From contig OX424559.1 of NCBI GenBank assembly GCA_949152475.1, forward strand, positions 20,801,809-20,865,808: a stretch of 64,000 bases of DNA, given 5' to 3'. A program made the translations under genes and the position numbers. Shown here piece by piece: positions 1-12,232 of this stretch (positions within the stretch are counted from its first letter, which is position 1; every line of letters begins with the position of its first letter). This stretch comes from Terebella lapidaria (Eukaryota > Annelida > Polychaeta > Terebellida > Terebellidae). Under the pieces are notes generated by a model. That model had not been told where the DNA came from. It ran no database searches and worked only from the letters and a program-made list of their open reading frames with translations.

Positions 1-540
1 CTTGCCCAATAATAGACGTATCTGACAAAACAAATGTTAACTTATGCAATGCCATCAACATAACTACAATGACAAAGGAACTTTGTCCTCTTTGAGTCCA
101 ATAATGAATATTTCTCATCTCAACTATTTTAATTGTATTTAATAATAGACTTAGCAAGCAATCTTAATGTTAACTTATTCGGTATATCATTACTAGAACC
201 ACAACATCTCTGTTGGATTTTCTTTGTTGAGTCCAATAATGAACGTTCCTCACCTTAACTATATTTTGTGTGATCGAGAATAGATTTAACTAGCAGAATT
301 AATGTTAACTTATTTGATATTAACAATAATGAAGCCACAAACTGGGCAAAGTTTTTTCAATAATAAATGTTTCAATCGTTATTATTTTGTTTTTGTATTT
401 TGGCCAATAATAGACTCAGTAACACTAATGTTAACTTATTCAGTTATCTTGTTCACTTTTAACCGGAAAATCAGCTCTGTATTTGATAGCAAATTGCAGG
501 TAATTAGGATGTATACATTTCACATTGTTGTGATCAGTTA
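1..540. repeat. Tandem array of ~120-135 bp units (unit B)
   Basis: Four diverged units are visible. Each contains a stretch close to 'aataatgaatgtttctcatc', then 'aataatagacttaactagca', then 'aatgttaacttattcggt'. Unit starts near 103, 237 and 357 give spacings of about 120-135 bp. The same unit recurs at 5,830-6,500, where it adjoins another minisatellite, so it is part of a dispersed element rather than a unique locus. The array may extend left of the window. I see no credible coding sequence; the short open frames are by-products of the repeat. Confidence 0.75.
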
Positions 541-576
541 GCTGGTTAACGTATTAATATTTTTACAGTCATTCTG

Positions 577-2395
577 AAACATTAGCCCAAAGGCGAAAAA
601 AGGTCACCGGAGAAATGTACAGTGTTAAGCTCTCAAAGTCTGAAATTGGTAATTTTTTGACAACATGGGAACATTGTTTTTTATATGTTAACAATTGATC
701 CCTAAAGTTGACAATGAGCAAGATATTAGCCATTTCGTGCTCTGACTTTGAAAAGAGGTCAAAGGTCAACTTCAAGGTCTTGAGAATATTCAGCATATAT
801 GTCATTTCCTATATGTCCACAATTGATTCCTAAGCTGTAGAGTTGATAATAAGCGAGGTATCAGCCACTCAGTCCTTTAAAATGAGGTCAAGGTCAAATT
901 CAATATCACGAGAACTTTCAGCATATATCATTCCCTATATGTCCACAATTGATTCCCAAGCTAAAAATCGATAAGAAGCGAGATATTAGCTATTTTGTCC
1001 TATGACCTTGGAAATTAGGTCAAAAGTCAAACTCATTGTCAAGAGAATTTTCAGCATAAATAATTTCCTATATGTCCACAATTGATTCCTAATCTCTAAT
1101 CTCAATATTAAGTGAGCTATTAGCAATAATGAGTCCCATATAAATTATGGGAGAATTCAAAATGGGAATGTTCCATCTGGGCCAAATTTGGGCCAAAATG
1201 GCCCATTTCGAGAAATTCAAGGGCCCAGAAACTCATACATGTCACGTAGGTATCTTTTCAAACAGAAATCTGACAATCTTCTGAACAGTTTTTGAGAAAA
1301 TGGCCGCCGAAGTCCAAAATTGAGTGGGTTTTTTTTTTGACAAAAAAAGCCTTTTGACTTTTAAAAGTCATTGACGGTCAAATTCAAGGTCACCACCGAA
1401 ATCACAATATATGATTTCCTATTTCATTGTGATAAATATTTAAGCTCTATCTCGAAATGTTTAAGGAGTTTACTCCATGCAGCTCCCATCATGAAGGAAA
1501 GTCCAAAAGTAATTTTAAAGGGGGAAATTTTATGGGGGGTTGGAAATCGCCTAAAACTAATAGTGGTTTGATTTGGGATGGACACAAATATTTTCGCCGA
1601 CCTGTCGAAAGTTCAAAATAGCCGTCACACGCAGACCGCCGATTCAAGGGCGACGAAACTTATACACATCACCGAGGTATATGAGGGGGATGTTTTAAAG
1701 CAGCTGCCTTCGAAACCAGTCAATATTTGTTGAAAACTTTATTTCATATTGAACATGCCAATCTAACTGAATGAAACATACTCACATCAAACGTAATGAA
1801 AATAACCAGTCCTCAGGGAAATTTTGCTCATTTGAACAGGCAGTTCTCGCGTTAATACATGAACTGTATCCAGGAACTGAGATAGACTGACAATTACACG
1901 CTCATCATGGTATATCACTGATTATTTTCTCACAACTACACTATATATGCACATATGAACTGGAAAATGTACTCGATGTGGACTTCTAAGTGCGATTTGA
2001 GCATTTGTTTACATTCAAAGGTCAACTACATTCGGGTTTGATGGATACATTTCGTTTGTTTATTTACAAATCCGGTACAAAATGGGCACTAAAACGGATG
2101 AAAAGACAACTCGGACGGACTGTAATCGTCAAAATCATTGAGCACACCTTTTCTTATATTGCATTAGATGTGTTTAACAAAAAATTGTTTTTGAAAAAAA
2201 ATATTGCATACATTCGAAGGAAGCAGCTTTAAAACTAAAATCTCAATCTTATTACCCATTAGGCATTTTTGTGCCAAATGTCAAAAAAGATTTGATCGTG
2301 AACTTTAAAAATGGAGACGAACGACGACGACGACGATGGACTACGGACGCAACGCCACAGCAGTTATAGGTTATCGGATCAAAGGGCCGCTAATC
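577..2395. mobile_element. Pearl/Helitron-like non-autonomous element with internal minisatellite (unit A)
   Basis: It begins near 'attagcccaaaggcg' followed by 'aggtcaccgg', and ends near 'ggttatcggatcaaagggcc'. These ends are imperfect inverted counterparts. The left part (about 600-1,110) holds ~130-140 bp units with 'gaggtcaaaggtcaaattc' and 'catttcctatatgtccac'. The middle has 'cccatttcgagaaattcaa' and the right end a GAC-rich run (about 2,310-2,350). The same order (units, cccatttcga, gacgccggacg, aggttagcggaccaaaggtc) recurs at 38,870-40,095. I know of no transposase here. Known bivalve 'pearl' elements have this general plan, but class assignment is inference. Confidence 0.5.
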
Positions 2396-2756
2396 TAAAC
2401 ATAACAACCCAAATCCTATGATAAATGGTAAAATGCTATAGCTCTACAGCTGGCCAAAATTGTAATCATTAACATTCATACAGGTACCAGTATGAGCGTG
2501 TAGCTTAAACGCTCTATTTTAATTTCAAAGAGATGTTTGAACTTCTGTAACTGTCGTTTCAGACCTCCATGTCGGTCAAGGCGTTAGTGAGCCAAGATGT
2601 GTGGGCCAATATCAACAAAACTGTTGCCACTAGATCATGCACAAACGAATATTATTTCCAGTAATATATAATATACATGTATGCATATAATTTCTTTAGA
2701 AATATCGCCAATATTGTGAATAGGACAGCTGTTTTGAGACGTTTATTTCACAATTA

Positions 2757-3300
2757 CTATTTTGCCCCAGGCTGTGTTTGTTTGATGGTAGGTGACATCA
2801 CGACGGTGCTGTTCCTGTGTCTCACTGCCTTGTCCATGCCATTTCCCCAATAGAAGTGAAGCCGCGATTCTTCGATGGGGGCTTGGTGTGGCGTTCCAAG
2901 GCGATCGAGCCGACAAGAGTGAATGATATGAAGACACAGCCTGCGAAGATGTCGGCGATTATGAGAATGTGGGGTTGTGATGTGATGTTGGTGTTTTTGA
3001 CCTGATCGTACGACCTGTTTCGCTTGGCGATCATGAGTCCCCATGATAAGATGACGGAGGGCAGCGCTTTCATGCTTGTCCAACAACTGCCTCAGACATA
3101 TTTCATCATTATTCGGGTCAATCCCGAACTCGCAGGTCTCCCTTTGTTCGCAGATGGAACGAGTGAGTCTTCCATTCTCGTCCGTGACGGGATCAATCGC
3201 CCCAGAATGGGCCGACCCTTGATCCACGGCTATCGTGATATAAGCAGTTTTGTTTTCCATTATTGCATACTCCTATAACACCAGTAATGCTGCTCGAGAA
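2757..3300 (-). pseudogene. Single-pass membrane protein relic (TM segment plus short tail)
   Basis: On the minus strand an extracellular-looking frame contains 'SICEQRETCEFGIDPNNDE'. A second frame then carries a hydrophobic segment 'ILIIADIFAGCVFISFTLVG' followed by basic residues and 'KPPSKNR', and the first frame resumes with 'LHFYWGNGMDKAVRHRNST'. This tail is clearly related to the tail of the tandem exons at 9.0-10.0 kb ('LHFWSENEMDKARGHRNST'). The product is split between two frames, with changes near the end of the ectodomain and again near 2,850. It is therefore a relic, or a gene with an intron I have not resolved. The protein family is unknown to me. No start codon or signal peptide is evident; sequence upstream to 3,430 may hold another exon ('GVCNNGKQNCLYHD'). 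Confidence 0.5.
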
Positions 3301-3925
3301 CCTGGGGCGGATGTCTCTATCTGTGCGGAGCAAATAGTGGGAAATATTAGTTACACTGAACAAAAAAGAATAAATGTGATTTGTGATCATTGTCGAAAAT
3401 TTAACTAGTTCTTCACCCGGCAGCAACACCCATTTTCACACGCCATCGTGAAATAGAACTCATATCAGTATTTTTTTATATTCATTACATGTAAGTATCA
3501 CTTATATTGTGTTCAAGGAAGTGGAAACAGTATATAGTTCTTTATTCAACTGCTGTGATGGAATTGAGTGGACATAATCGAAAATTAAGGATTCATTGCG
3601 AATGAAGGGTTATTGCAGGGTGACAACTCATTCATGCATCCTATTGAACAACAGATCAGTGATGTTTTTCGAAACAGAGGCCAGAGCTACGCATAAAACA
3701 CTATTCAATATTGAAATGTAACTGTCTGTTGATACGCATTGAAAGTTTAGGATGCCTTAACAAGCTTCAAATGTGTAAACTGCAAACGATCGGTCACCTT
3801 ACCTTACCTGGAGCCTACATGAATATCTTAACATAATGACGGCGCATGCACAAGAAAATATTGTTTGTAGTTTAGGCCAAAAAAAGTCTTTTGGTTCTCA
3901 TTCTCGCGCGCACCACTTTTTACTC

Positions 3926-4139
3926 CGCGTCAGTGTTTTTTGTATTTTGTTTTTGTTTTTGTGAACACAAAAAGAAAGAGGCTTTCTTTTAAAAAGAATG
4001 AGGTGAAAATTTTTATGGCCAGTCCATGGGAAAGTCACAGTACAAGGTTCGTATCGAAAAATGATAGTTTTCACCTCATTCTTTTTTTATGGGAAGCCTA
4101 TTTCTTTTTGTGTTCGCAAAAGAAAACCCACTGACGCGG
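3926..4139. mobile_element. Palindromic MITE-like element (214 bp)
   Basis: The ends are perfect inverted copies: 'ccgcgtcagtg' on the left and 'cactgacgcgg' on the right. The arms continue inward with 'gaacacaaaaagaaa' opposite 'tttctttttgtgttc', and 'aagaatgaggtgaaaa' opposite 'ttttcacctcattctt'. A ~75-bp non-palindromic centre separates them. There is no coding capacity. The right side is followed by three 'aatgttttagcac'-like repeats (4,141-4,195). A foldback MITE is the simplest reading; the target duplication is not obvious. Confidence 0.65.
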
Positions 4140-4599
4140 AAATGTTTTAGCACATGCACAATGTTTTAGCAGGACGGAAATGTTTTAGCACGGCACAAAC
4201 CATGTTGTAATGTGTACTCCAAGTCAGTCAATTTGATCTACTACTCAAATACGTTACTCTCGATTGAGGTCAATTTCAGAGTATAGATGATCCTATTTCC
4301 AGTTTCAGATCAACTCAGACCTTAGGCGTTAGGCGTTTTCGAAGGCTATTAAGTCGTAGTGCTGAAGGCAACGACTAACGATGAGATGCATTTATAATTG
4401 TGACCTATCAGAAGAAAGACAGTTGACTGGCCTGGATGTATATACATATAGTTAGTTTTACATGGCAATATTCTGATAATGATATGTATTTTAATATATT
4501 TAAATTATACGCCTCTGCTCGCCTACGACCCGCTTGGGTGTATCCCCCGTAGCGCTGTCATTATATTACCCCAAATATATTTCTGTCAAGTGTGAAAAA

Positions 4600-6975
4600 C
4601 TAGAGCAAGGGCTAAAAAATATTACCAGAGAAATGTTAACCTTAAGCCACATATTTCAAGGTTATTGAAGGTCGAATTCAAGATCACCACTGCATATGAA
4701 TTTCATTTCGACATGTTTGATAAAATAACGAAATTACATTAGAGCCAGATCAATCAGAATCAGCCAGAAAATTACATTACAGCCAGATTCACCTAGTTAC
4801 ATTTCGATTCAGAATATTTGCCAAACTTGGTTCCAAGTTGAAATTCAAAGAAAAAAAATGACCAAAACTGCATTTCAAGATGACGAAATTGGAGCCAGAT
4901 CGAACTTTTCGCCAAAGTTATATTTCAACTCATAATATGTGCCAAACTTGGTTTAAAGTTGAAATTCGAACTAAAAGTTGACCAAAACTGCATTTCAAGA
5001 TGACAAATTTGGGGCCAGATCGAACTTTTCACCATAACTTATATTTTAACTCATGATATGTGCCAAACTTGGTTTCAAGCTGACATTCAAACTAAAAGTT
5101 GACCAAAACTGCATCTCAAGATGACAAATTTGGAGCGAGATCGAACTTTCCACCATGACTTATATCTTAACTCATGATATGTGCCAAACTTGGTTTCAAG
5201 CTGAAATTCAAACTAAGAGTTGCCCAAAACTACATCTCAAGATGACAAATTTGGAGCCAGATCGAACTTTCCACCACAGCTTATATTTTAACTCATGATA
5301 TGTACCAAAACTGCATTTCAAGATGACGAAATTGGAGCCAGATCGAACTTTTCGCCAAAGCTATATTTCAACTCATAATATGTGCCAATTAGTTGAAATT
5401 CAAACTAAAAGTTGACCAAAACTGCATTTCAAGATAACAAATTTGGAGCCAGATCGAACTTTCCACCACAGCTTATATTTTAACTCATGATATGTGCCAA
5501 AACTGCATTTCAAGATGACGAAATCGGAGCCAGATCGAACTTTTCGCCAAAGCTATGTTTCAACTCATAATATGTGCCAATTAGTTGTAATTCAAACTAA
5601 AAGTTGACCAAAACTGCATTTCAAGATGACAAATTTGGAGCCAGATCGAACTTTTCACCGTAAGTTATATTTTAACTCATAATATGTGCCAAACTTGGTT
5701 TCAAGTTGAAAATCGAAGTAAAAGTTGACCAAACCTGCATTTCAAGATGAATAAATTGGAGTCAGAGCAATGTTTTCATGAAAAGCTCTATTGTCACCCC
5801 AAATATGTTCCAAATTAGTTTTGAATGTGAATTTCCTATTACTTGAGCTCAATAATAAATGTTTCTCGTCTTGATTATTTTTAATGTGGTAAAAAACAAA
5901 ACACTTAACTAGCAACTTATTTGGTCACAAATAAGTTAACATTTCTACTGGACAGAACCTTTACCTTGTTGAACGCAATAATAAATATTCCTTGTCTTAA
6001 CTATTTTTTACCGTGGTCAATAAAAGATTCAACAAGTGAAAATTATGTTAACTTTCGGTTACACCCAAAAATCTCTATTGGACAAAACCTTTATCTTGTT
6101 GAGCTCAATAATAAATGTTTCTCATCTTAACTATTTTGTATTGAGGTCAATAATAGACTTAACTAGCAAAAATAATGTTAACTTAATTGGTTACAGCCAT
6201 AAAATCTCTACTGGACAGAACCTTTACCTTGTTGAGCCTAATGATAAATGTTTCTCATATTAACTAGTATACTTAACTAGTAAAATATAATATACTATAC
6301 TAATTTACTAATAATAAACTTAACTAGTAAAAAATAATGTTAACTTATTCGGTCACACCCATGAAACCTGTACTAGACAAAACCTTTACCTTGTTGAGCT
6401 CAATAATATATGTTTCTCTTCTTAGCTATTTTTTATTGAGGTCAATAATAGACTTAACTAGTAAAACTAACGTTAACTTATTCAGTAATATTTTTCTGTT
6501 CTCACCCAAAACATCAGTTCTCCATTCTGAACAAGAAACCAGTGCCATTACCTTCCATAGTACAGGCTATTGGAATGATCATACATATCAAAATGGATAT
6601 TTCACATTTCTGTAATAAGTTAGACTGTTAACATATAAATATTTTTAAAAAAACGATTGGTTTCGTGTGACAGCCCTTCCCAACAACATTCCAAATATTA
6701 TAGAAATTCGTCAAAAACTGCAATCTGTAGAACGTTCACAAGTCATATGTTTCAAACAGGCTGTTTTCAATGCAAAATATGTCCCCAAACGACTAATTCA
6801 GTTGCCACGGCAACCAATATCGATTGGTGTCGGGATCTTACCATCATATATGTGCCTGCAAAAATAATGATGATCGGGTGAGAATTGCCGCCTGTAGCGC
6901 GTTCACAAGACGGACGACGGACGCGGACGCGGACGACGAACGCAAATGCATATTATCCGCCGAACTTCGTTCGGG
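4600..6975. mobile_element. Composite minisatellite-bearing repetitive element
   Basis: The left end resembles the other elements of this type ('agggctaaaaaatattacca'). From 4,800 to about 5,770 there are roughly eight to nine units of 100-125 bp with 'gaccaaaactgcatttcaag' and 'ggagccagatcgaacttt'. From 5,830 to about 6,500 there are five units of the same B repeat as at 1-540. The right end carries a GAC-rich run (6,900-6,945) like the other copies, then 'cgaacttcgttcgg'. Two different minisatellites thus sit inside one element. I see no transposase; the open frames here are repeat by-products. Confidence 0.55.
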
Positions 6976-7029
6976 GATACAATTATGCAACATCATGAGC
7001 AACACTCTCCCAACTATGAGACGCTACAA

Positions 7030-7850
7030 ATGATAAAATGCTAAAATAATTGAGAAATCACGAGATGTAAGACCAAGAACAATTGATTGACTTTTGTGTA
7101 TGTCACTCAGTCCACATACAATGACCTTTTATCTATCTTCCTAAAACTGGTCATACATATCAAACATATGGATCATATCCCATCTTAGAACGACATCATG
7201 AACTCCTTTCACTAGATTTAATAAGAGCACAAAACGCACTTCTATCGACAACAATATTAATAAAAACCTTCAGTATTGAAGTATATAAATATTATGGAAT
7301 AGTACAAGTTGTATTATCTCGTATTGTGAGATTCTATATACGGTAGAATCCTCCCGTGTTGTGAGATGTCATACATATATATATATATATGATATAATGC
7401 TGTGGACAATCGATTGATGTAATTTTTGAGATGAAATTTTGAGCGGTCATTGAGTGTACATCTGCATTGTCTTGAAACCCTAGATGGTAAGATAATAAAT
7501 TGCTTGTATTTCTTCACTGCGGTAGGATCCACCAAGTGTAGTATATTCAGTGATCATTCCATATACATAGATATATAGTGATATTCAATTCGACCACAGA
7601 ATATGCTGTAGGTTCTCAAAGATTTAATATATTCAGTTAGATTCAACGAAAGTAACGGGGCTTTACATGTGAAACTCCTGAATAAAGTGACTGGACCATG
7701 AAAGGTTGATTGATTTCTTGTGTTGTTCTGTGTTTGTGACATATATATTCAACACAGGTATGTGTAGGTGATTATTTACATATTGGTACATAGTGGCATG
7801 TAGAGCTTTATATAAATCTCGAATTTTTAGTGTTTTCATTCCCTTGAAGA
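7030..7850. other. No gene recognised; AT-rich sequence
   Basis: This stretch has a short (AT)n run at about 7,374-7,391 and two 'gtgagatgtcata'-like motifs near 7,325-7,375. The same motif is common in the satellite block at 11-31 kb, so this may be a very diverged piece of it. No convincing exon is seen on either strand. Confidence 0.3.
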
Positions 7851-8168
7851 GTGGTGTTGTATGTTCATTATATGTCATATATATTATTGCCTTCTGCTGA
7901 AGTGTGATTACAAGAGTGGTGTTGTATGTTCATTATATGTCATGTATCTTATTGCCTTCTGCTGAAGTGTGATTACAAGAGTGGTGTTGTATGTTCATTA
8001 TATGTCATGTATCTTATTGCCTTCTGCTGAAGTGTGATTACAAGAGTGGTGTTGTATGTTCATTATATGTCATGTATCTTATTGCCATCTTCTGAAGTGT
8101 GATTACAAAAGTGGTGTTGTATGTTCATTATATGTCATGTATCTTATTGTCATCTTCTGAAGTGCAAA
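7851..8168. repeat. 65-bp minisatellite, five copies
   Basis: Copies of 'gtggtgttgtatgttcatta' begin at 7,851, 7,916, 7,981, 8,046 and 8,111, an exact 65-bp period. The middle copies are nearly identical; the first and last carry a few substitutions ('cttctgctgaa' becomes 'catcttctgaa'). There is no coding function. Confidence 0.9.
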
Positions 8169-8670
8169 TACCTTATTTATGTGAGTCACATGATATAACA
8201 TGATTGCCTCACCCAGAGCATTCAGTGCCACTGAAATGGATATGGCAGATGTCGGAGTATGCATGACGATAATAATGACATAACATCACTCATATCCTTT
8301 CACCTTAGATACTTTAGAAAGATACTTTATTCATCAAAGGCCCAGGTCCATATACACAGTATATGTACACAGTACAGCGTTGTTTTACAGCGTAATATCT
8401 ATCACAAAGATGACCATAATACATACAATAAGAACAATTTAATAAATATTGGGGTTGTTAAAATTATCATTCTTCTTCAGGCGGCATGAGTCTTTGATAT
8501 AATGTTTGATACATTCATTAGCTGAGAAATAATATCTAAATTTCTGTTGTCAGCACAGACCAAACACAAAATAGTCAGGTCTTTTTTGGTTTCCAATATA
8601 CTGATTGCTGCTTTGTAATTTACACATCTGAATGTCTATTTAAAATATAGTATTTCATTACATCCGAATC

Positions 8671-8874
8671 TTGTTAAGGCAGTCCTGTACTTCCGATGTA
8701 TACCGACCGGACAATACATTTCTGGACCATACCATGACACTCACCGTCATGGTGACCAAGTGTAACAGTATATGCGAGCAGGCGGTCGAGGACAACTCGG
8801 TCGCTATCATCAGAAGGTCACAATCCCACATTTCTCATCCTCATGGCCGAGGATTTGTTAATGTTATTTGTTAA
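8671..8874 (+). pseudogene. Ectodomain fragment of the membrane-protein family
   Basis: The frame contains 'SICEQAVEDNSVAIIRRSQ'. The SICEQ motif is shared with the minus-strand relic at 2.8-3.3 kb. A second, more decayed copy of the same stretch lies at about 8,929-9,030, directly upstream of the first transmembrane/tail exon copy, and it contains an in-frame stop. This looks like exon material of the tandemly duplicated membrane-protein locus rather than an independent gene. Function is unknown. Confidence 0.35.
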
Positions 8875-8925
8875 TCCCCAAGAAAATCTCCAATGTCATT
8901 TGTCATTTGTTAATCCCCAAGAAAA

Positions 8926-9220
8926 TATCCATGACGGCTCTCACTATTATGGTCACCCAGCGGAACAAGACGTGCTAGCAGGCAGTCGACTCGGTCGCTA
9001 ACATCAGGACGTCACAATCACATATTTATATTATCGTCAGTGTTTTTATAGGTTGTATCCTCGTTTCAATCACCCTCGTCGTCTCAATCGTCATGATGAA
9101 GAAACGCCGTAAGAAGCCACTCACTAAGAATTCAACACTTCACTTCTGGTCGGAGAATGAGATATATAAGGCAAGGGGGCACAGGAACAGTACCGTCGTG
9201 ACGCCAGAAACCATCAATTA
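8926..9220 (+). pseudogene. Membrane-protein last exon, copy 1 (TM plus tail)
   Basis: The frame reads through a hydrophobic segment 'IYIIVSVFIGCILVSITLVV', a stop-transfer run 'MMKKRRKK' and the tail 'NSTLHFWSENEIYKARGHRN', ending '..TVVTPETIN' at a TAA (9,218-9,220). This is a type I membrane anchor with a ~38-residue cytoplasmic tail. The upstream ectodomain part is interrupted by a stop, so the unit as it stands is probably not functional. It keeps the most complete membrane segment of the three tandem copies. Confidence 0.5.
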
Positions 9221-9417
9221 AACTCAGACTGGGAGACATCTCGCAACCTGTCAAAACAGTAACTTGGAATAGGTACATCACGGATGTAAACATGGGACTT
9301 TTGTGGGAAAGTTTGGCATGCGTGTATTTATCAGTAATGCCTAACTATGTGTTATTCAGTAATAATCAATGTTTGGCTGCCACATTAAATGCATCCATTA
9401 GTTTAATCATATTCCAG

Positions 9418-9600
9418 GCAAAGTCATCAATGCGATGTATTCCAACAATCACACTCGTCGTTTCAATCGTCATGATGAAGAAACGCCATAAGAAGCCACT
9501 CACTAAGAATTCAACACTTCACTTCTGGTCAGAGAATGAGATGGATAAGGCAAGGGGGCACAGGAACAGTACCGTCGTGACGCCAGAAACCATCAATTAA
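9418..9600 (+). CDS. Membrane-protein last exon, copy 2
   Basis: A plausible 3' splice site (ends 'catattccag' at 9,417) precedes an open frame that gives 'TLVVSIVMMKKRHKK', then the conserved tail ending '..TVVTPETIN' and a TAA. The front of the membrane segment has changed compared with copy 1. It lies in a 379-bp tandem duplication with copy 3. No ectodomain exon is visible in the intron between copies, so it could serve as an alternative last exon or be a by-product of unequal exchange. Confidence 0.4.
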   Translation, partial: AKSSMRCIPTITLVVSIVMMKKRHKKPLTKNSTLHFWSENEMDKARGHRNSTVVTPETIN

Positions 9601-9796
9601 ACTCAGACTGGGAGACATCTCGCAACCTGTCAAAACAGTAACTTGGAATAGGTACATCACGGATGTAAACATGGGACTTTTGTGGGAAAGTTTGGCATGC
9701 GTGTATTTATCAGTAATGCCTAACTATGTGATATTCAGAAATAATCAATGTTTGGCTGGCACATTAAATGCATCCATTAGTTTAATCATATTCCAG

Positions 9797-9979
9797 GCAA
9801 AGTCATCAATGCGATGTATTCCAACAATCACACTCGTCGTCTCAATCGTCATGATGAAGAAACGCCATAAGAAGCCACTCACTAAGAATTCAACACTTCA
9901 CTTCTGGTCGGAGAATGAGATGTATAAGGCAAGGGGGCACAGGAACAGTACCGTCGTGACGCCAGAAACCATCAATTAA
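9797..9979 (+). CDS. Membrane-protein last exon, copy 3
   Basis: It is nearly identical to copy 2 and offset by 379 bp, with the same acceptor-like 'ttccag' and the same tail and stop. Near-identity at synonymous and intronic positions points to a recent duplication. A fourth intronic piece, without the tail, follows at about 10,030-10,160. Confidence 0.4.
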   Translation, partial: AKSSMRCIPTITLVVSIVMMKKRHKKPLTKNSTLHFWSENEMYKARGHRNSTVVTPETIN

Positions 9980-10289
9980 ACTCAGACTGGGAGACATCTC
10001 GCAACCTGTCAAAACAGTAATCATGGAATAGGTACGTCCCGGATGTAAACATGGGACTTATATTAAAAAATATATATATAATATTGAAAAATACTCAATG
10101 TTTGGCAGGTACATTAAATGCAATCATTAGTTTGATTATTATTACAGGAGAAGTCAACATTGCACAGAGTTATCAGTTTGTGGGCCGTCATGCATCTACA
10201 CATCAAACAAAAAACTCAGTGGCATACATTCATGTGTTGAACACACACGATAGGCAGGTGGATTTCATGATCGTAGCTAAAACCTAAAT

Positions 10290-11060
10290 AAATAGCCTAA
10301 TATATTAGCTTGGGCCTAGCTTAGAGTTGGGCCTAGAAACCACCTTCATATTATTTGGCATATCGAGTAGTAGCTTGTTTTAGTAATAATGGTGAATACT
10401 TTTCAAATCAGTATTTATTTAATCAGTATTCGATCATCATATGACGTCACTGACACCAAACATATTTTTTTAGCAATCCAATCCAACAAATGTGTGTCCT
10501 ATGTGCTCTCATTTTCTAGTATGAATATGTTGGTTAGTTGGTGAGTTTGTCTATCTCCCTGTGTTTATACATTTCTGTCTGTCTGTATGGGCACTTCAAG
10601 CTCACAATAACGGCTCTATCGCCTTTTAAATAAACCAACAATTGTGATGGCCACCCTAATTTTCATGAGAAGGTCAAAGTCTAGGTCACAGAAAAGGTCA
10701 AAATCGCTTAAATGCTCAAAACGTTGGAACTAATAGAGAATTCAAACTAGTACAATATGGTGGCATATAATCAAGGTTCACTCACTCAAGGTCAAACCTT
10801 TCGTAAAAAGGTCATTTTGGCTTTTTTTTCGAAACGGACACTTCCATTCGATCCTCAGGGTCACCCACAATGCACAAACCATTTTTAGTGCGATCTGTTG
10901 GTATTATAAGGCAGAGTTTCTATGGTAATGAATTCGATATGGATGGATCTTTCGATTGGTATTGGGCAAAATGAGAAGTTTCTTGAAGCTCTACACAGCT
11001 GTGAAATTTCAAGGTCAGTGTTCGAAGGCCAAGGTCAACATTGACCCTTAACATGAGCAT
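10290..11060. other. No gene recognised; 'aaggtca'-rich sequence
   Basis: From about 10,660 the sequence has several 'aaggtca' repeats like those in the minisatellite elements, so it is probably a diverged copy. No open frame looks like an exon. Confidence 0.3.
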
Positions 11061-11313
11061 GTAATATTAATTATCTGCAAGCCATTCTATAACTGGTGTA
11101 TTTGTGAATGTTTAATACATTATTCGATATTACGCTTATCAAGCTCCTGCAGTGTGAGATGTTATACAGATATTCGACAAAAGTTTAGTAGCACAAAACG
11201 CCTGGAGAGATATCCCACTGAACCAGCAATATTCAGTTATCGTAAAACCCCATAATGACCAAACCTTTGTCTTATATCATTAGAATGTACCAACAAGTTT
11301 CACACAAGACAAG

Positions 11314-12119
11314 AAACATGCCAAACTTAATATGTTGATGCATATTTGTAGTTTGTGATAATAGTTATGGTAAGAATAGTAAGGTATCTAAAACACAGAA
11401 CCGGCTTTGCCAGAAAATTTTCCAGAGACAATGATGACGAGTAACCAAACAATTATGTCGACTGCATATCATATATTATGCCACATATAGCATCTCACAA
11501 TGTGCAAGATGACACATTTTATCATAATATCTCAACATTAAATTCAACGGCGCCATATTTAAGGGGACGCCTCCCCCAGACCACTTCAGAGCAGTAAATA
11601 CCCCAATACCTGAAAGTTTTGTTTTTTGCTTTTCATATTATATTGTCTTGCCAACAGGATTTTGGTCAGTGCTTGTGTTGAACAATATAAAACTTGAGCT
11701 TCTTTGATGTCATTTAAGTTGGCAAATATCATGTTTTGAGTATGTTCTGAAATTTTTTGAAAAGTGCATGCAACATTCAATCTATATATCGTTTTGTCCA
11801 CCAAAAAAGATTTAATGTATCGCGAATACTTACATCAATACTGAACTCCAAAATCATTCCACTGTTTTTGTTCTTGTTCTCGTCTTGTTATTCAAGATCA
11901 TGTGCAGCATGAAACAACTTGAAATAATGTGTCACGGGATACAGTAATAAAGCATTTAACTATACACCAATTTCATAACGAATTCTTAGTCACAACCTCC
12001 ACCAGTGAGGTACCATCCTGAGATTTTTCATCATCATTGATATTTTTACTCATAATAATAAATTAATGTATTCACGATCAAATACATGTGTTTTGATAGA
12101 TGACATCTAGGATGTGTGT
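11314..12119. repeat. 806-bp direct repeat, left copy, flanking PLE copy 1
   Basis: It begins 'aaacatgccaaacttaatat' and ends 'ctaggatgtgtgt'. The right copy is at 16,429-17,234, at a constant offset of 5,115. I found no difference in the lines I compared, and the open frame inside both copies gives the same 72 residues. It is itself a unit of the surrounding satellite. It directly abuts the 3' end of the PLE. Confidence 0.85.
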
Positions 12120-12232
12120 TTTGGAGAGTATAAAAAATGCACTGGCACAAGATAATTGTAAGAGTAACACATAACATAAAACAGTAAAAGCAATGAAAAT
12201 TCAATGAGCGACATTGAACAAATTTTGTTGGA

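Larger units (their letters stand above)
9221..9979 (+). repeat. Direct tandem duplication, 379-bp period
   Basis: Sequence from 'actcagactgggagacatct' to the TAA is repeated twice (starts at about 9,221 and 9,600) with only scattered differences. A partial third start lies at about 9,980. The unit covers the 3' UTR, an intron-like spacer and the last exon. Confidence 0.9.

Noticed and set aside
7314-7878. Minus-strand small ORFs near 7.3-7.9 kb as a gene
   Set aside because: No splice sites, motifs or codon bias; AT-rich chance frames.
7851-8168. 65-bp repeats as a CRISPR array
   Set aside because: The whole 65-bp unit is repeated without unique spacers, in a eukaryotic context; it is a minisatellite.
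11586-11804. 72-residue minus-strand open frame repeated at 16,701
   Set aside because: It is repeated only because the 806-bp DNA repeat is duplicated. Homologous frames in other satellite units are broken, so there is no sign of protein selection.
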